DNA from: Mycteria americana | Lineage: Eukaryota; Chordata; Aves; Ciconiiformes; Ciconiidae | NCBI RefSeq assembly: GCF_035582795.1 | Contig: NC_134367.1 | Coordinates: forward strand, 42,311,062 to 42,375,061 | Length of the DNA stretch: 64,000 bases | Reading direction: 5' to 3' | Shown here: positions 12,801 to 26,108 of the stretch, in pieces | Layout: each line of letters starts with the position of its first letter | Position numbering within the stretch: the first letter of the stretch is position 1 | Translations under genes and position numbers: made by a program | The notes under the pieces: generated by a model | What the model was told of the DNA's origin: nothing | Databases searched by the model: none | The model's input: the letters and a program-made list of their open reading frames with translations, nothing else

Positions 12801-15800
12801 CATCTCTATGATATTGTTCTTGCAGAAGATATGCTTTCAGCAGCCATTACTTCAAATGGGAAGGATGACAGTCTAACTAGTTGATCTGGAGCTGAAAACA
12901 GGAAATCTGTGGTGTTTGGGGACACATTTGTTTTCAAATATTAAAACATGATTTAAAAGACACAGCTCATTATCAGTGTCAATTCAAATCTTCAGAGTGA
13001 AATTTGGCATCAGCGGCAGTGTCACGACTACTCTAGAACAATGACAAAAACTAATGCAGTGTGCTAATATGTGAACAAAGACAGACAGGTTAATTCTTTC
13101 TAACCCCTTTTAAAGGGGCAGTATTTTCAGCATGCTGCTGCAGAACTCATGGTGATGAGACTCCAAAAATTGCTAGTATGGGCCTTAAGACTAGTACCTC
13201 ACAGCAAACATGAACTGACATACCACGTCCAGAGGAGCATAATCAATATCCTCCAAAAGTATCCAATGACCTTTGGTAACAGCTTGTGTCAAGGTTCCAG
13301 GTTGCCATACAAACTCCCCTGGTACATCTGTACAACGATACATACCAAGCAGCGTCTATGACGAAAACAATCAGTAAATTAAGAGACCTGTTCATTACAT
13401 CCCTTAAAAACTCAGAGTAAAAACTTACAAAAATGACCACAGTTGGTATACAAGAAACACTTGCTTAGCCTCCACTTTACTAAACAATCCATCTGGTAAT
13501 CCGTGCCCAGCATTACACTTTTTTTACTTAAGAAAAAAAAAAGTTTCACCTGTCCACATCTACGATAATCTAACTGAAACATAGTAATTAAAATAAACCA
13601 AGTAATTGGAAGTGAATTTACAGAGCTGTGCCACCATAATTAACAAACAATCAACAGTATAACATATAAAACTGTCTAGGATTGCACTGAACTTTATTTT
13701 ACATTTTTGAAAAATCGTTGACTAAGCTAGTAAGAGGAATTGTAAAGCAAGTTATTCAAAGATACAAAACCAGTCAAGTGCTACTTCTCCGTAAAGTTGT
13801 AACTTCCACATTTAAGCACTCCTTAAATAATTACGTTTATGGTTTCACTACTACATATTTTGTACCTTGAACTTTATCACTTTTTCTTAATATGGTGGTC
13901 TTACTCATGTATATGAAAAGATACTCTTGTGGAGAACAGTTGTGAGACAGTGCAATCAGCTGTTCTATGCAAGTAAAGAAGGTGCTCATGCATGCTAATA
14001 AAAACCTTCAGATAGCACTTCTGGTAGATACTAACCACCTTGGAAAACTAAATATAAATTGAGCCAAACAACATAAATCAATTCAAACAGAAGTTATATA
14101 TGCAAAACCAGAAGAATGCGAAATTATCTTCACCTCTGGTTTTATCTCTACAGGTAGAGCTAGATCACTATTATGTAAGTGCAAGTGTCCTCAACATCAC
14201 AGGATCTTACTTCATCTCACATTTACCACAAAAAACTGGGATCAGGTTAAACTGACATTAGCTCACTTAAACTGAAATAAAAGTGTCCATACAGGCTTCA
14301 GCACCAGCTTGAGTTATTTTAGAATAATTTTTTTTTTCCCCAATACAAGTCAAATTTTAATTTAAAAAAAAAAAAAACAAACCAAAAACAAACAACCACC
14401 AAACACAATAGGGCTGTTCCACATAGAAAAACCCTAATAAAACATAATTTGCACGGAACAGATACAGCAAAATTATGCACAGAATTTAAAACCTACTGAA
14501 GCTTAACTGTGATTTTTCTTCACATTTATTTATTCTCATCAATAGTAAGACCAATACTACAGACTTGAGGGTTGTGGGGTCTTTGGGTAAAAAGTTAAAC
14601 ATTATCTTATTAGAAAACTAAGTCCATGCTTTAAGTAAAAATTATGTCTGATCATCCAACCATAAAACAACTTCATCTGTTACCTTACTATCAGTTTGAT
14701 CTCCAAGCTGGACTTTCAAAATACGAGGAGACTTTGTTCTTCCTGTAGCAGCTGCTAAATATTCTATTAAAGAAGTCTTGCCACATCCTACTGGTCCTTC
14801 TAATAAAACAGGACTCTGATATGCTACAGCAATAGCAAGGTTTTGAAGATTTGTGAAGGCAGATTCAACCAAAACAAAGCGGCTGGTGTTATTTTCCTGT
14901 TCAAACATAAAATTTGAGTTACTACACTGAAATTGTTACCTTTTTTACACGTTGTACAACACAGAACAATTAGGAAAGCGAGTCTGACAACTAGAAAATT
15001 TTGGCCTGCAGATCTGTCAACACATATCAAATAAAAGAAAGGATTCTAAAGCTGTATTTAATGACAGATATTAAAATAGATTTCATCAAAAACCTATTAT
15101 AGGTGAAACACTTAATAAAGTAGATGTACAATTTGTTCCCAAAGGGAGTTCACACTAAGTTGTCAGTACAGGCATAGTAACTATTCAATCATAACACATG
15201 TCAATCAAATACAATTTGCAATATAAGTGAAATTAAGTCATCAGAATGGATCCAAATCACAGGACAAATCAAACAGCAATTAGATTCAGATGATGCAAGT
15301 ATGATGCAAATTGTTCTTTCTGCAGAGGCCAAAGTATAACTTCATTAAACTCAGTGCATAAAAAAAAGAAAAAAAAGGTAAAATCAGTAACTTTTATTTT
15401 ATTCAAAATGCAATGAATGTAGTTTACTGAATGGTAATTAATCAATGCTACAGATACTCTCCAAATATTTTGGCTCTCCTACAGTGACTTATATATCAGT
15501 ATATGGCACAAAAATTAGTGCTTTCCTGCCAAAAGGCACAGAGAAAAGAAATCAGAGTACATACTGCACCGAAACAAGTGTCTTGTACTTAAGTTTGATC
15601 TTTTCAGATATAGTTTCATGCACTTTTCTGGTAACAATGCTAGTTTTTAAGAGTACCTGCTTTTCCTCACAGTTTGCTCCTACCTCTTCATCAGACCTCC
15701 TCAGCTGTAACTGGAACCTCCCCAGCATAACTGGAACTACACTGTATACCAGATCAGTGAAATACCTGTGGCTATTAAAAAAATAAAAGCATGCCTTTTT

Positions 15801-18800
15801 GGGAAGTTCTCTCCTCCCTCATAGACAAAGAATATCCTTTCAGCAATCCAGTTTATAGCATGGCCTAGCTTCAGCACAGCTGTAGCAGCAATGACACTGA
15901 CATGGGAGTCAGAATCTCCTTAAACAGCTCTACAGTTTCCCCTGCTGCAATGAATTTCATACCACACCCTCAATCCTATAAAAAAAAGCTAGAATACAGC
16001 AAATTCAACTACAAAAGTTGGGGGGAAGGTGGGGGAGAGAAGAATTTGGGAGGAAATTCCTATTTTCTTGCTTCTGCTACTCAAGAAATTCTGGACATTG
16101 GTAGTCTTCATTCATTTCTTTGCCCTTCATTTGTAGATCAGTGTCACAAAACTGAACAGAAATACTCAGCTAAGAGCTAAAACGGTACCTAAATGAGAAA
16201 AACTGTCAAGAATGCTGGCTGCAGCAACAAAGAACAACCTGAACAGTTCAAGATGAACAGCATCTCAAGAGAAAAAAGATTAAATACTGTTTGGCCAAAA
16301 ACGTTTATGCCTTTGATGGACTTCCTAAAACTATAAGGCATTACATTCTGCATTACACTTCACTCAAGTGGAGAAAGTTAAGTTCTTGCTCACTTACTCT
16401 CCCCTTTTTCTGCCTTCTAGAAGAGTAAGTAGCAGCCTTGTTTTCTTTTGTTTTAAGAGAAGAACTAAGAATATGTTTGGAGAAAGGCTGTTTATAAGAT
16501 GTTTGTATAGCACAAAAAACTACTTCATGGAGGTAAAAGCAACTGTGCCAGATCCTGGCTTTTCTCCGCTATGGCATATCACCCTAACTTGGACTGGAGA
16601 TACTATGTAAAGCTGAATGTTCTTTTGTAGTATGTTGGTAAGAACTGCTACATGAAGATAAAATGAACAGCACTATTATGCCTTCATTGCTTCATTCCAC
16701 TGCAGAGCTTCTTTGCAGTGTCTATATTATAGAACACTAGCTTACAGCACACATCAAGAAAGCTGAAGATACACACATTACCCATAGTATCTCAATGCCA
16801 TTTAAGCAGGAAGTAAAGTCAGTTCACTGCATTTAGGGATTCTTAAAAAAAAAAAAAAGCACAGACGTAACCCTGAGTTACATACCTGCTCTTCAGAAAC
16901 AAGCTGTAGTCTAGGCAGCACAATACCACATACAGCTACTACATTTGCAGAGAGGTCGCCTGATACAATATGTCCTTGCGTATATTGCAGTTCTTTCTCC
17001 TTTTGCCAAAACGAGGAGTCTGGATTGGCCAAAACAAGGGCTTGTTCCACATTCTGCAGCTGAGATTCTTCTAGTAGCCTGTCAAATCCACGTTTATTAA
17101 CTCAATGGAAAGCCATCAACAAAAACAAATAGTGTTCAAGATTTTAAAAGAACTTACTTTAGTCTGAAATGTATCAGCTCCTCAGGATTGAATATCTTCT
17201 TCAGGAACGATAATTTATGCTCATCATTCATGCATGTAACCAGAGCAAGACAGTTTGAAGTATACCTAAAAATTATATTTAGAACAAAACATGTCAAAAC
17301 ATAGTCTTGAGAAATTTAGTTTGACAACTGTCAATTGCAAACCAAAATATCAAGTTTGGAAAAACATGCAGAAAACTTTCTTCATAGAAATTATTTTAGT
17401 GCTATGCTTAACATTCTTTAAGACTAGAGAAATATCTCAGAACTGAGAAAAGCAATTCTATCATGACATACTTTATCATTTGTACACCAACTAGCTAACC
17501 TTTCTCTGAAGGACTGAATGATCTACAGAAATATAGTAAAGGAGAGCACTTTCCCAAATAAATGAAGGTAAACATATGAGACTGAGAATCAGGTTTTCTT
17601 TGCCTGACTTTTTCTTCTCCTTCTACCACTTCCCTATCAAAATTGCTTACTATTTCATGCTATTTCTAAAATAACCCTAACACAATGAACTCAAAACTCA
17701 GTGCCAAAAGAAGCCAACAAGTCCCAAGTCTTGACTTTATTACTACATAAAGCTGTCTCGCAACAAGAGAGCGTTTACTACAAATCATAAAACACTTTTC
17801 ATTTATTATACCACTGTTTTTACCTTCCAAGAACAAAGCTTTCAATGAGCTGGGGGGTGGGGAGGGGAAATACTTGCCAGAGAAGATAGGATCAGGACAA
17901 AATTTAAAAGTCAGGTCATTCACTTAATATTATTAGCTGACCATGAGGTAAACCAATTCCAGTCAATTACTTAGAAATTCTATTTATTTTTTTAAGACTA
18001 AGTGTATGTTATCCTGAAGAGCTTCATAAATGGCTGACAGATTTGACAACACTCTTGTTCCTGCCCTTCCTAAATTATACACCTTATTTTAAAATTATGC
18101 GTTACTAACATAATTCTGAATTTAAGTTTTAAAAGAAATCAAGACTATTAAAAGACCTTTTCTTAAATAAATAAAAGGCACTATCAATACTACTAGTCAC
18201 ATAAATAAGGTAGATCATGTGACTAGGTGGAAGCCCTGCAGGCAGACACCTAACATAAAACATCTGACCAAAACCATATGCAAAGTCTGCAACAAGGCCA
18301 ATTAGGAAGCGTAGCTTAAATAAGCCAAGCTTTACAGTGACCAAGAGGTCTACATACAAGCAATAGAAAAAGAAAAAATCGTTAATAGCGTATCAATACA
18401 GAATAGTATAATATATCATTGTAATGTAAGTTGGAGTGGGAGTAGATTCATTTCTACTTTTTTCTAGGATAACATGCTAGAATGCATGTAATACACCAAC
18501 AGGCTTACAGTAGAGGTGAAGTGATAAATTCACCATCTCCCATGAATCCAACTTGGGTAAACTGAAGTTATTTGAAAAGATTCTCCAGACCATAGCTTTA
18601 AACATGACTAAGAGCTAGCCTAAGCTTCCCTCTGTGATAGATCACTACAGCTTTCAAAAGATAAGGTAAGAAGCACAGGTACAGATACCATCAGCAGGGA
18701 TTTTTCTGGTATTATTTGAAGATTCTTTTCTACTTGCATATGAACATTGTTAAATACAATTCAAGATACAGAAATATCTTTTCAATGGAGAAGATCTGGG

Positions 18801-19047
18801 GGGTTTTACTTACCAACGGACTAAAGTGTCATGGCTCCTTAGGAGTGGAATACACACACTCCAGTCCCACAATTCCCGGAAAACTGATTGCTCCTTTTGT
18901 AAAAATCTATAGGCTGCCTCCATGAGGTCTCGTAACTTCATTCGCCTGCGCCCATATCTGACTGTGTTTGCATCTGAACTCTCCAGGAAAAGCCTCTGGA
19001 AAACTGGTGATGTATTCTTAAAATATCTTAAAGCAAATCTTTACAAG

Positions 19048-19084
<37 letters not shown>

Positions 19085-22000
19085 GGGACAGAACACACAT
19101 TTAAGCCAGAGGAAAGGAAAATAGCCACTAATAAAAACATCAGGACAGAGGTCCTGAAACAGTAATTGACGGTATACTGAGAACTAAGGCCTATATTTAA
19201 CTTTGTCCACACTTGGGAAAGACAACCACTTCAGCAATCAGCTGACAACAAATACTTTACCTTATTAGAAATCATTACTTAATTATCAAGGGGAAACAGT
19301 GCAGCCTTTGGTGAAATCTCTTCGATTGCTCTTGTTTACTGAAAAAATAATACTGATTCCTACTTACATAACTTTGTATTATATTGGCCTAGAGGTCTAA
19401 TCGTAAATGCAGAGATTTTGGTTGTGAGCAATTTTCATGCCAGCTGTTTTGCTTTTTTTTTGATCATCAAGATTAAAATCACATTAGAACTTACAACACA
19501 ATTTAATTTAAATAAGCTGTGTTTAAGACTCATGTTTTCTAAATCATTCTTTCAATTCAAACCACATTTGTTATTGTGGGAGACAATCCAAATTGTAACA
19601 CCACCTCTCATCACCAGTGAACACTGACAAGCATATACTCCCTAAGTTCAGACATTGCACAAAGAGACATTACATTACTCACGGCAAAACATCAGGGTGG
19701 TTAGCAACCAGCTTGCTCATTGCTACACACAGCCTTTCATGCCGATCATGGTTGATTTGGCCACCAGCTTTAATAGCTTCTGCATTTCTTTCCAACAAAT
19801 CCAACAAGATTGGCCGAACTTGACGGCCGATCAATAGAGTACATTCTTTATCCAGTAATAACTGCGCTAAAGTATCAAGGATGCATTGCCGATCCTGCTG
19901 AGTCCAAATCTAGAGGAATGGAAAGTAAGAACAGGTTAAATGGGAAATGACTTAGACTTTTAACTTCAGAACTATTCATGCAGGATTCACAGTGAATTTT
20001 ACAGGAACAAATCTTTCAAAAAACAGAAGGGAGTCCAAAATTCCCAATGGAAGTACTTACTTGACACAGCTGTCCATACTTAAAAAAACTGGGAAACAGA
20101 ATGAGTGGCATGCAGAATGACACACTAAATAGGAATTACAAAAAAGTCCCAAAATCCTTATATTTTACAGCTGAAAGATAAAGCAAATAATTTTTAATAT
20201 TTTTAAAAGAAAAAAAATGGGAAAACGTTATAACAACTAATACATCGTTGTTAATAGAATTCCCACTTATCTCAACAGCTCGGTCTCATGAGAGCCACAA
20301 AACATTTAAGAATTTGAGTTCTTAAAAAAAAAGTTTGAGTTGCATCATGTTCACTCTCTCTTTTCAAAAAAGAAGCATACAATCAATCATGATCACAGCC
20401 TTATTTCCACATTTCTGATAGCAATGATAGTGAGCAATGCTCTTGACAAGTAGCAGCATGTTATCTGCAGTTTTGAAGTTGAGGTATTTTTTTTCTTACT
20501 TGTATATAAAAATGGTCCTTTAGTGCAAAATAAAATATTAGGCTTTAGAATAGATGGAAAACATATTCACATCTGCTAGGAAAACAAGGAAAAAGAAAAC
20601 CAAACCACACAAAAAAACACACACACACATGCCCTCACATGTCCCCCAACCTTCCTAACTTTGTTACTGAAGAACAACAACCCATTTCTTGTGTCTTATG
20701 CTTACATTTCTCTGGTCTTGGAGCTCATGTTATTATCCAAGCATCTCTCCACTTCTGTGATGTTTAGCATATAATGCAGTATAAGTAATTTTGATTTGTG
20801 AAAAATCAGGGTTATGAATTTGCATTGTAGCAGTTTTGCTCTTAACTTTGACCCTCTACTCTCCCCTCCCTTGCTGAGTAAACCTTTATCTTATCAAGAC
20901 GATTTTATCCTTCTTGGCAAACAGTCGTAAATACAGCTAGGCATGGCAGCTTTCCAAACAAAACAAGCACTTACTAAACTCCTACAGAAATATTCTGTGA
21001 TTCAGGTAGTCTTTCATTTTAGCAACATGTGCTGCCAATTTGTGCTTCTCCCAGACTTTTGTTACTCAGGTAAAACCTGCTCCTAGGCCTGTAGATGGGA
21101 TGGTTTCATTGTTACAAGATGAACAGACTGCAGAGGTCCTACACCATTGCCTTTGAAAGGGTGACCTCCTAAGGTTGTACCGCTGTCGACATCCTTCTAG
21201 AATACATGCATACTTGTTCAAGTCCCTTGGGTCTCCTGAATTTGAAAAGACATTCGTTCCCTAACAGCACCTAAGAAATCAGGAAACTGCAGTATATACA
21301 CTACAAACATCAAAACCATCACATCAATTGCAAGCAGTTTCTTACATGCTTTGTGTTTATTTTTAGGAAACATGATATAAATTTATTTTCCTCTCATCTA
21401 TCAGAGCAACGTCAAGAATAATTTTAAAAAAGGAATTGAAGGTCTGCATTCATCACAGAGCAAGCAAGACACTGTTCATTACAGGGGATCAGATTTTGAG
21501 TGGCAAAATGATTGACAAGCTGTTCAAAAGCAGCATGGCTCAAAAGAACTGGAGACAAACTCCACTGTAAAAAATAAAAAGTACCTTCGGTTTCCAAATC
21601 AACTACATCTTTTGCTACCCGAACAAGGCACAACAGGGTACTTAATTTATTAGCCAGAGCTTTCAGTATCAAATAAAAGGAACAGTTAATAATAAAATAG
21701 TAAATAATGTGACTGACTCAGTAAAATTCTGTAGTTACATGACTACTGTACAACAAATCCATTCCAACAGCAATTTTGTGAGAGCAAGCAGTTTTTTTAA
21801 TCACTGTGTGTAGTACCCTTAGGACATGCAAAACCGTTCAAAAATCACAGTGGCAACGTTCTCATTCTACAGAGACTGTTTGATTTCAGACCCTTTCAGA
21901 GTCTAAATTAAAAATTTTATGGAAAAGAAGAATATTGTCAGAGGGGTTCTTTAACTAAAGGTGGCTTTGTGAAATACCCATCTTTCTCAATCAGTAGCAA

Positions 22001-25000
22001 AGGGACAGCTGATCTGAAAGTGTTTAATTCTAGCGTTCAAATCTGGGATAGTAAATCTGTGCCCACAGTTCCAAATAGCTGCTTTAAGAAAGCATCAAAA
22101 AAGACTGTCCCTCCAAATATAGAATATATAGACACATTGTGTGTTATTAATGAAAGAGACATTAAACAGAAGCACAGCTAGGAGTGAGACCTCAAGTCAA
22201 ACACAATCCCAGTTGCTCCTCTAGCAGAGTGTTGCACACCTCCTTCCCAGCCTGCACAGTACATTGACTCAGTGCTCACAACGTACAGAAACTTTATGAA
22301 GAACCAGCTCAATCCAAAACCCAAGATTACTAAAAAGAAAGGATCACAGCAAGGAATAATCTGGGCCCACGTGAAAGCCGCATTTCTGACTGTGGCTCAC
22401 AGGTGTTTCCACAGAACCTTACACCACACATCGATTTAACAGTGGGATACTTCTAAAGAGTGGGAGGGCACAAGGGCCGCGTCTGGGAAATTCTGCTTCC
22501 CCTCCAACACAGGAACACATGTTCTTGGCTCCGATCCCTCACACAACAGCTCTACCATTGCATGACCGTGCAGCAATCAATTTGGTAAGATGACCCAAAT
22601 TAATCCTCTTCCAAAGTCTTCTGCTGGGTGGGAAAGTTGAACAGATTTTCCACATCAGCACACTCACTAGGTTCAGGATAAGAGAAGCAACAGAAAGGCG
22701 TGGCTTGGCCTTGGGAATAGGCAAAAAGAAAACAGAGTAGGACCATTCTTTTTGGCAGCTCTCCAGTTCAGCACGGTAAAGCAAAACATCAGCCTGCACT
22801 CTTCTTATAACCCACATACTTCAAGAAAAAAAAAAAATTAAAAAGGCAGGGGGATATGCAGTCTCACATGGAGAACAAGATAGCTTCAACTACCTGCAGA
22901 ACAAGCTAGAACTTCCTACACTTCCTCCAGCACATCGTATTTGATAGCATTGGACAGACCGCTCCTTCAAGGATAGCAAGAATGTTCTCTTTGACTTTGT
23001 ATCAGTGTATTTATTAACATACTGTCTCCCAAAAATCACAGCCCTTCAAAAACTAGAAGCAGAAAGAGATGAGAATACACTCTAGGATGGAAGCAAAAGT
23101 GCAACAGACCTTCCCTTATTTATAAGGCTACATGATGTAAACCCTAATTAATCTTTCAAATAAAAAGCTGAAGTCATATTTTAAGGAAAAAAAAAAAAAA
23201 AGAGTCTGCCTTAGTTGCCAGGATGTCAGGACATTTTTCTGACAGCCAATGAGTAGCTGGGTGAATTTGGGACAGCTAGGTCACCTCTTTTTTCCTACAT
23301 TTATTAAAAACAAGGAAAAAGGCACTTTCGCAACATCAAATGCTAAGACTGAAGGACTATAAATAAGAGCTTGGAGTTATTATTAAAACAATTTTTGCCC
23401 CTACATAGAAAAATGAAAGGTGAAATGAAGGATGACGAGCTAAAACACCAACAGAATAGAACAGGAGATCCAGAATAGTGTGCTTGAGATCTCCAGTTCA
23501 CTTAACATGGCTCCACAGACTAAATACTGGAAATATCCAAAAGGGTCAGGTTTTTTGATTTATATCTTTCCATATATGCACAGTGGTGGACGAAAAGGGC
23601 AAAAACCAATAAGGATATTTTTGCACTAAAGTTCCATTCCTACTAGCATTTTAACCTTCGCGTTAACAAACTTCTCTGCTGAAATTACACCATCACAGGG
23701 AGCCAAAATACATGCATTTGCACAAAATCTGCATTTGGAATTTGGAATTCTACACAGGAAGATGTTCTGATTCAAACAGACGTTTGGTAACACACAGAAC
23801 CAGAAGCACATTCCAGCAGTTTGTGGAGCCCTACTGCTTATACAGTTTGCTTAAATTATCCAAAAAATAGAAAGGCAGGAAACAAAGCCTGTTTTAGAGA
23901 GCTTTTCATCCCATTTACCTCATTAAGAACACAGAAATTTGCTGTACCTTTGCAGAGTTAATGGTATACAAATACTCTACAGAAAAGGCTTTATTTCTAT
24001 TACATATCGAAGCAAAGGGAACAAGATCTTCCATCACCATATAAACGGTGCCTTTACTATGAATCTCAAAAGACTGTTCCTTACTTAGCAGTTGTGGGCA
24101 AGTTCCATTCCATTATGGAATACTGAAGAAGTAAGCTGCCAGAAAGACATAGTGAAGCTGCAGAGCAAAGAGAGCTCTAGATTTCCAGAATGCACGTTTC
24201 CTAAGTTACATACAAAGCAACTGGTCGGAAATCAGGTACGATGACTGGAGTCAGTGGTTGGTTGTTTAGTGGCAAGATAAGCCTAACATACTCCCAGATC
24301 TGTAGCTACCAAGCTTGGAAATAGCAATTCAGTTTTCAAAAGAACATGTCATTGTTCATTAACATGCTGTTCCAGACTCTGTGTATAATCACTCTTTAAT
24401 AATTTCCACCTAGCAAGACTTTTAAACCTGAAGTTTATCTCAAAACAGTTGCCAGAAGGGAAAGGGCAGTCTCTTTCCCAGTCTCAGATCTCGGTGACTC
24501 ACTTCTGGTTCACCACTCCATCTGTCTGCTACATCATGTATCCGCATCATCCCCATCTCTATTTCTCAGCTGTTTCTTTCTCTTGAATAGCAGCTCTTCA
24601 TCACTGCTTCCTACCAATTAGCATCAACTCTCCAACGCAGGAATATATATTCACGTCAATTTTACTTTGATCCTATGACTTGTAGTGACAGAAGAAAAAG
24701 CCATTTGTCTACCAACAGAGAACCTTGACAACTCGTATGAAAGCTTTCCCCAACCATAACTAAGAGACAGTAATTCAGACTGAAAGCCAATATTCTGAAA
24801 AAATATGATGATTTACACTTTTCAGCTTCAAACAACTGGGACATTTCCTAGACACTCAAACAGAAATATTGATGATTTTGAGCCCCAAAGTCAGTACACA
24901 ACTTAGGGGCTTCAAAAGCTCTATCATGAAAAGTATTAATAACATAACATCTGATGTGTCGATATCCTGTTATTATATGTCTTCAAGTATTTCAGAGACA

Positions 25001-25818
25001 GAAATGAGCTAGGCCTCAACTCTCCTAGAAGGCAGGTGTGCTTTTCACAGTTAAGGCAGCCAAAGCATGAAACCAGTGAAAACAGGAACATGTTTCCAGC
25101 ATCACTGTGATTACAAAAAGGAAGCAAACCCTAGAAAATCCAGTCCTCTGTCTTTTTACCCCACATGCTATTTTAAGGCAATTAAAGAAGACGTGCAAAT
25201 AGCATCAGGGTAACATGCTGCAGCCAAGGATACTGTCTCATCTCAGTGCTTGCTAACAACATGCCATCTGTCGCTATCATGCTTTCAGAGTCACCTTAAG
25301 GGACGTGGAAGATACTGAAGATTTTAACTGCGGGGCAAAATACCCCCTCAGGAAGCACAATAGGAGAGGTACCAGGGGACGGGAGAGGTCCTACCTCACA
25401 GGGCTCCACTCGCACAGCCCTGAAAGGGGCGGGGAGGGGAAGAAACCGCAACAAGCGCACGCAGAAAGAGCGAGCAAACGAGCGGAGAGTTGCTCCCGCA
25501 GAGCGGCTCCGCCGGCCGCCCGAGGACGAGGGGGCGGGAGGGGTCGCCAGGCGGCGCGGGCAGCAGACAAAGCTGCCGGGAGGAGATGGCGGCGCGGGAG
25601 GGGGGGGAAGGCAGCGCGGTGCGTCCCCTTCCCTTCTCGGCGGACCCTGCGAGACCCGCCCGGAGGAAAGAAGGGCGGGCGCCCGGCGGCTGCCGCCGCG
25701 CCCCGCGCCGCCCGCTCACCTGCTTCGCCAGGAACCTGCTCAGCTCCGCGCTGCTCTTCTCGTTCCTGCGCGCCACCAGCTGCAGCGGCTCCACCAGGCA
25801 GAACCGCAGGTCCGCCAT
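56..25818 (-). CDS. MDN1: MDN1 (midasin), 5' part: coding exons 1-18
   Basis: Midasin is the giant AAA+ ATPase (Rea1 in yeast) that strips assembly factors from pre-60S ribosomal particles in nucleolus and nucleoplasm. Exons in transcript order: 25720-25818, 19683-19909, 18814-19038, 17158-17265, 16886-17078, 14684-14896, 13224-13355, 11782-11885, 9951-10065, 7993-8186, 6271-6352, 5599-5694, 4389-4501, 3715-3863, 3554-3614, 2793-3004, 1228-1331, 56-200. All have AG acceptors and GT donors, and the joined 2473 nt stay open (824 codons plus 1 nt). The product resembles the human N-terminus closely (for example EGRELSLR, GHIQTCYRQKRWHDLL, WILLDEINL). Human midasin is about 5,600 residues, so roughly 15% is here and the gene continues left of base 1. 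Head-to-head with CASP8AP2. Exon edges are read by eye; most are secure, exons 10 and 11 less so. Confidence 0.96.
4389..8186 (-). CDS. MDN1: MDN1 exons 10-13: AAA1 lid and linker to AAA2
   Basis: Exons 7993-8186, 6271-6352, 5599-5694 and 4389-4501 encode about residues 440-601: YPNLALVTDHLLDIYIHLTG, an acidic spacer unlike human, EGRELSLR, then the helical lid (DLLNWCSRIAYNF, IGSKLNISKKK). Two donors are unusual. Exon 10 ends AAG|GTTGTC. Exon 11 ends GAG|GTGCGG with a stronger GTAAGA donor 5 nt downstream that would shift the frame. The intron between exons 10 and 11 holds a solo LTR. Confidence 0.88.
6636..7216 (+). mobile_element. Solo LTR of an avian endogenous retrovirus in MDN1 intron 10
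   Basis: A 581-bp block starts TGTCCTGGTTTCGGCTGGGA and ends in ACCACAACA, giving the TG...CA ends of a retroviral LTR. I recognise this sequence as an abundant LTR family of non-galliform birds. Inside are a degenerate TATA-like AGTATAGAAA near 6891 and an ATTAAA poly(A)-type signal at 7080, so it reads in the plus sense, antisense to MDN1. Flanks GCCTT (6631-6635) and CCGTT (7217-7221) agree at only 3 of 5 bases, so the target duplication is decayed or my edges are slightly off. No internal gag, pol or env sequence adjoins it. A 76-codon open frame inside is not a gene. Confidence 0.82.
9628..9642. repeat. Poly-C homopolymer (15 bp) in MDN1 intron 9
   Basis: Fifteen consecutive C on the plus strand. 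On the MDN1 transcript it is G15, which could form a G-quadruplex. Length is prone to sequencing error. Confidence 0.85.
9951..14896 (-). CDS. MDN1: MDN1 exons 6-9: AAA1 ATPase module
   Basis: Exon 6 (14684-14896) holds the Walker A loop GPVGCGKTS at about residues 285-293. Exon 7 (13224-13355) holds WILLEDIDYAPLDV, the Walker B position, with ED instead of the usual DE; I recall the same in human, so it is a family trait rather than damage. Exon 8 (11782-11885) encodes LIPLLEKRELLIPGRGDCLK and the ATRR end. Exon 9 (9951-10065) encodes the GGGWYRQQSSHAALLDKYW stretch. Together they form the first of six AAA+ units of the ring. Confidence 0.94.
16886..19909 (-). CDS. MDN1: MDN1 exons 2-5: N-terminal region ahead of AAA1
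   Basis: Exons 19683-19909, 18814-19038, 17158-17265 and 16886-17078 encode about residues 34-251. Recognisable stretches are LLDLLERNAEAIKAGGQINHD, YGRRRMKLRDLMEAA and ALVLANPDSSFWQKEKELQY. This part precedes the first ATPase module and has no catalytic motif that I can see. Phases are 0, 2, 2, 2 and 0 across the boundaries. The polypyrimidine tract of the exon 3 acceptor is made largely by a CT microsatellite. Confidence 0.93.
19052..19081. repeat. (GA)n / (CT)n microsatellite beside MDN1 exon 3
   Basis: About 15 uninterrupted GA units. On the MDN1 strand it reads (CT)n and lies about 14 nt upstream of the exon 3 acceptor, so it supplies the polypyrimidine tract. Confidence 0.95.
19910..25719 (-). 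other. MDN1 intron 1 (about 5.8 kb)
   Basis: The longest intron of the gene in this window. It holds short A-runs, a short CA repeat near 20620 and minor stop-bounded frames of 60-92 codons with no family resemblance that I can see. I found no recognisable RNA gene, exon or transposon. The last few hundred bases before exon 1 enter the CpG island. Confidence 0.8.
25720..25818 (-). CDS. MDN1: MDN1 exon 1 with start codon
   Basis: The first 33 codons begin MADLRFCLVEPLQLVARRNE and end in RFLAKQ at the donor CAG|GTGAG. The NEKS...SELxRFLAKQ core matches my recollection of the human N-terminus. The ATG (25818-25816) has A at -3 and G at +4. It lies in the CpG island just below the likely transcription start. 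Longer open frames through this exon run into intron 1 and are not coding. Confidence 0.93.
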
Positions 25819-25911
25819 CCTCCGCCGCCGGAGCGCGGGCAGCGGCTGAGGAGAGCCGCGGGAGGCGGGAAGGCGCCGCGCGCCCAACCGCCGGCAGCAC
25901 GGAACGCGCGG

Positions 25912-26028
25912 CACGTGGGGCGCCGGACAGACAGGCAGCTCAGCACCAGCTTCCGCTTCGCCAGCGGCGTCACCCGTCCGCGACGTCGCAGGCAAAGGGA
26001 AGCGCGGCCCGCCCCCGCCTCTCACGTG
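25912..26028. promoter_or_regulatory. Two CACGTG E-boxes near the MDN1 start
   Basis: CACGTG occurs at 25912-25917 and, within TCACGTGAC, at 26023-26028. These are canonical sites for MYC/MAX or USF proteins. MYC control of ribosome-biogenesis genes is well known; occupancy here is inferred. Confidence 0.6.
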
Positions 26029-26044
26029 ACGGCGCCCGTGCTAA

Positions 26045-26063
26045 ACTACAGCTCCCAGCGTGC
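26045..26063 (+). promoter_or_regulatory. ZNF143/Staf-type site (forward)
   Basis: ACTACAGCTCCCAGCGTGC is very close to the ZNF143/SBS consensus ACTACAnyTCCCAGCATGC, one base from the ...CATGC core. It lies about 230 bp upstream of the MDN1 ATG. Confidence 0.75.
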
Positions 26064-26108
26064 ACCGCGCGGAGCGGCGCACGGCCGCCGTGCCAGCGGC
26101 GCCTAACT

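Noticed and set aside
15604-15694. Possible C/D-box snoRNA on the MDN1 strand (TGATGA and CTGA about 85 nt apart)
   Set aside because: No terminal stem joins the flanks and no guide-like stretch is apparent; the boxes are common by chance.
22539-22817. A 92-codon frame in MDN1 intron 1
   Set aside because: No recognisable family, no splice context linking it to MDN1, and length is within chance for intronic DNA.
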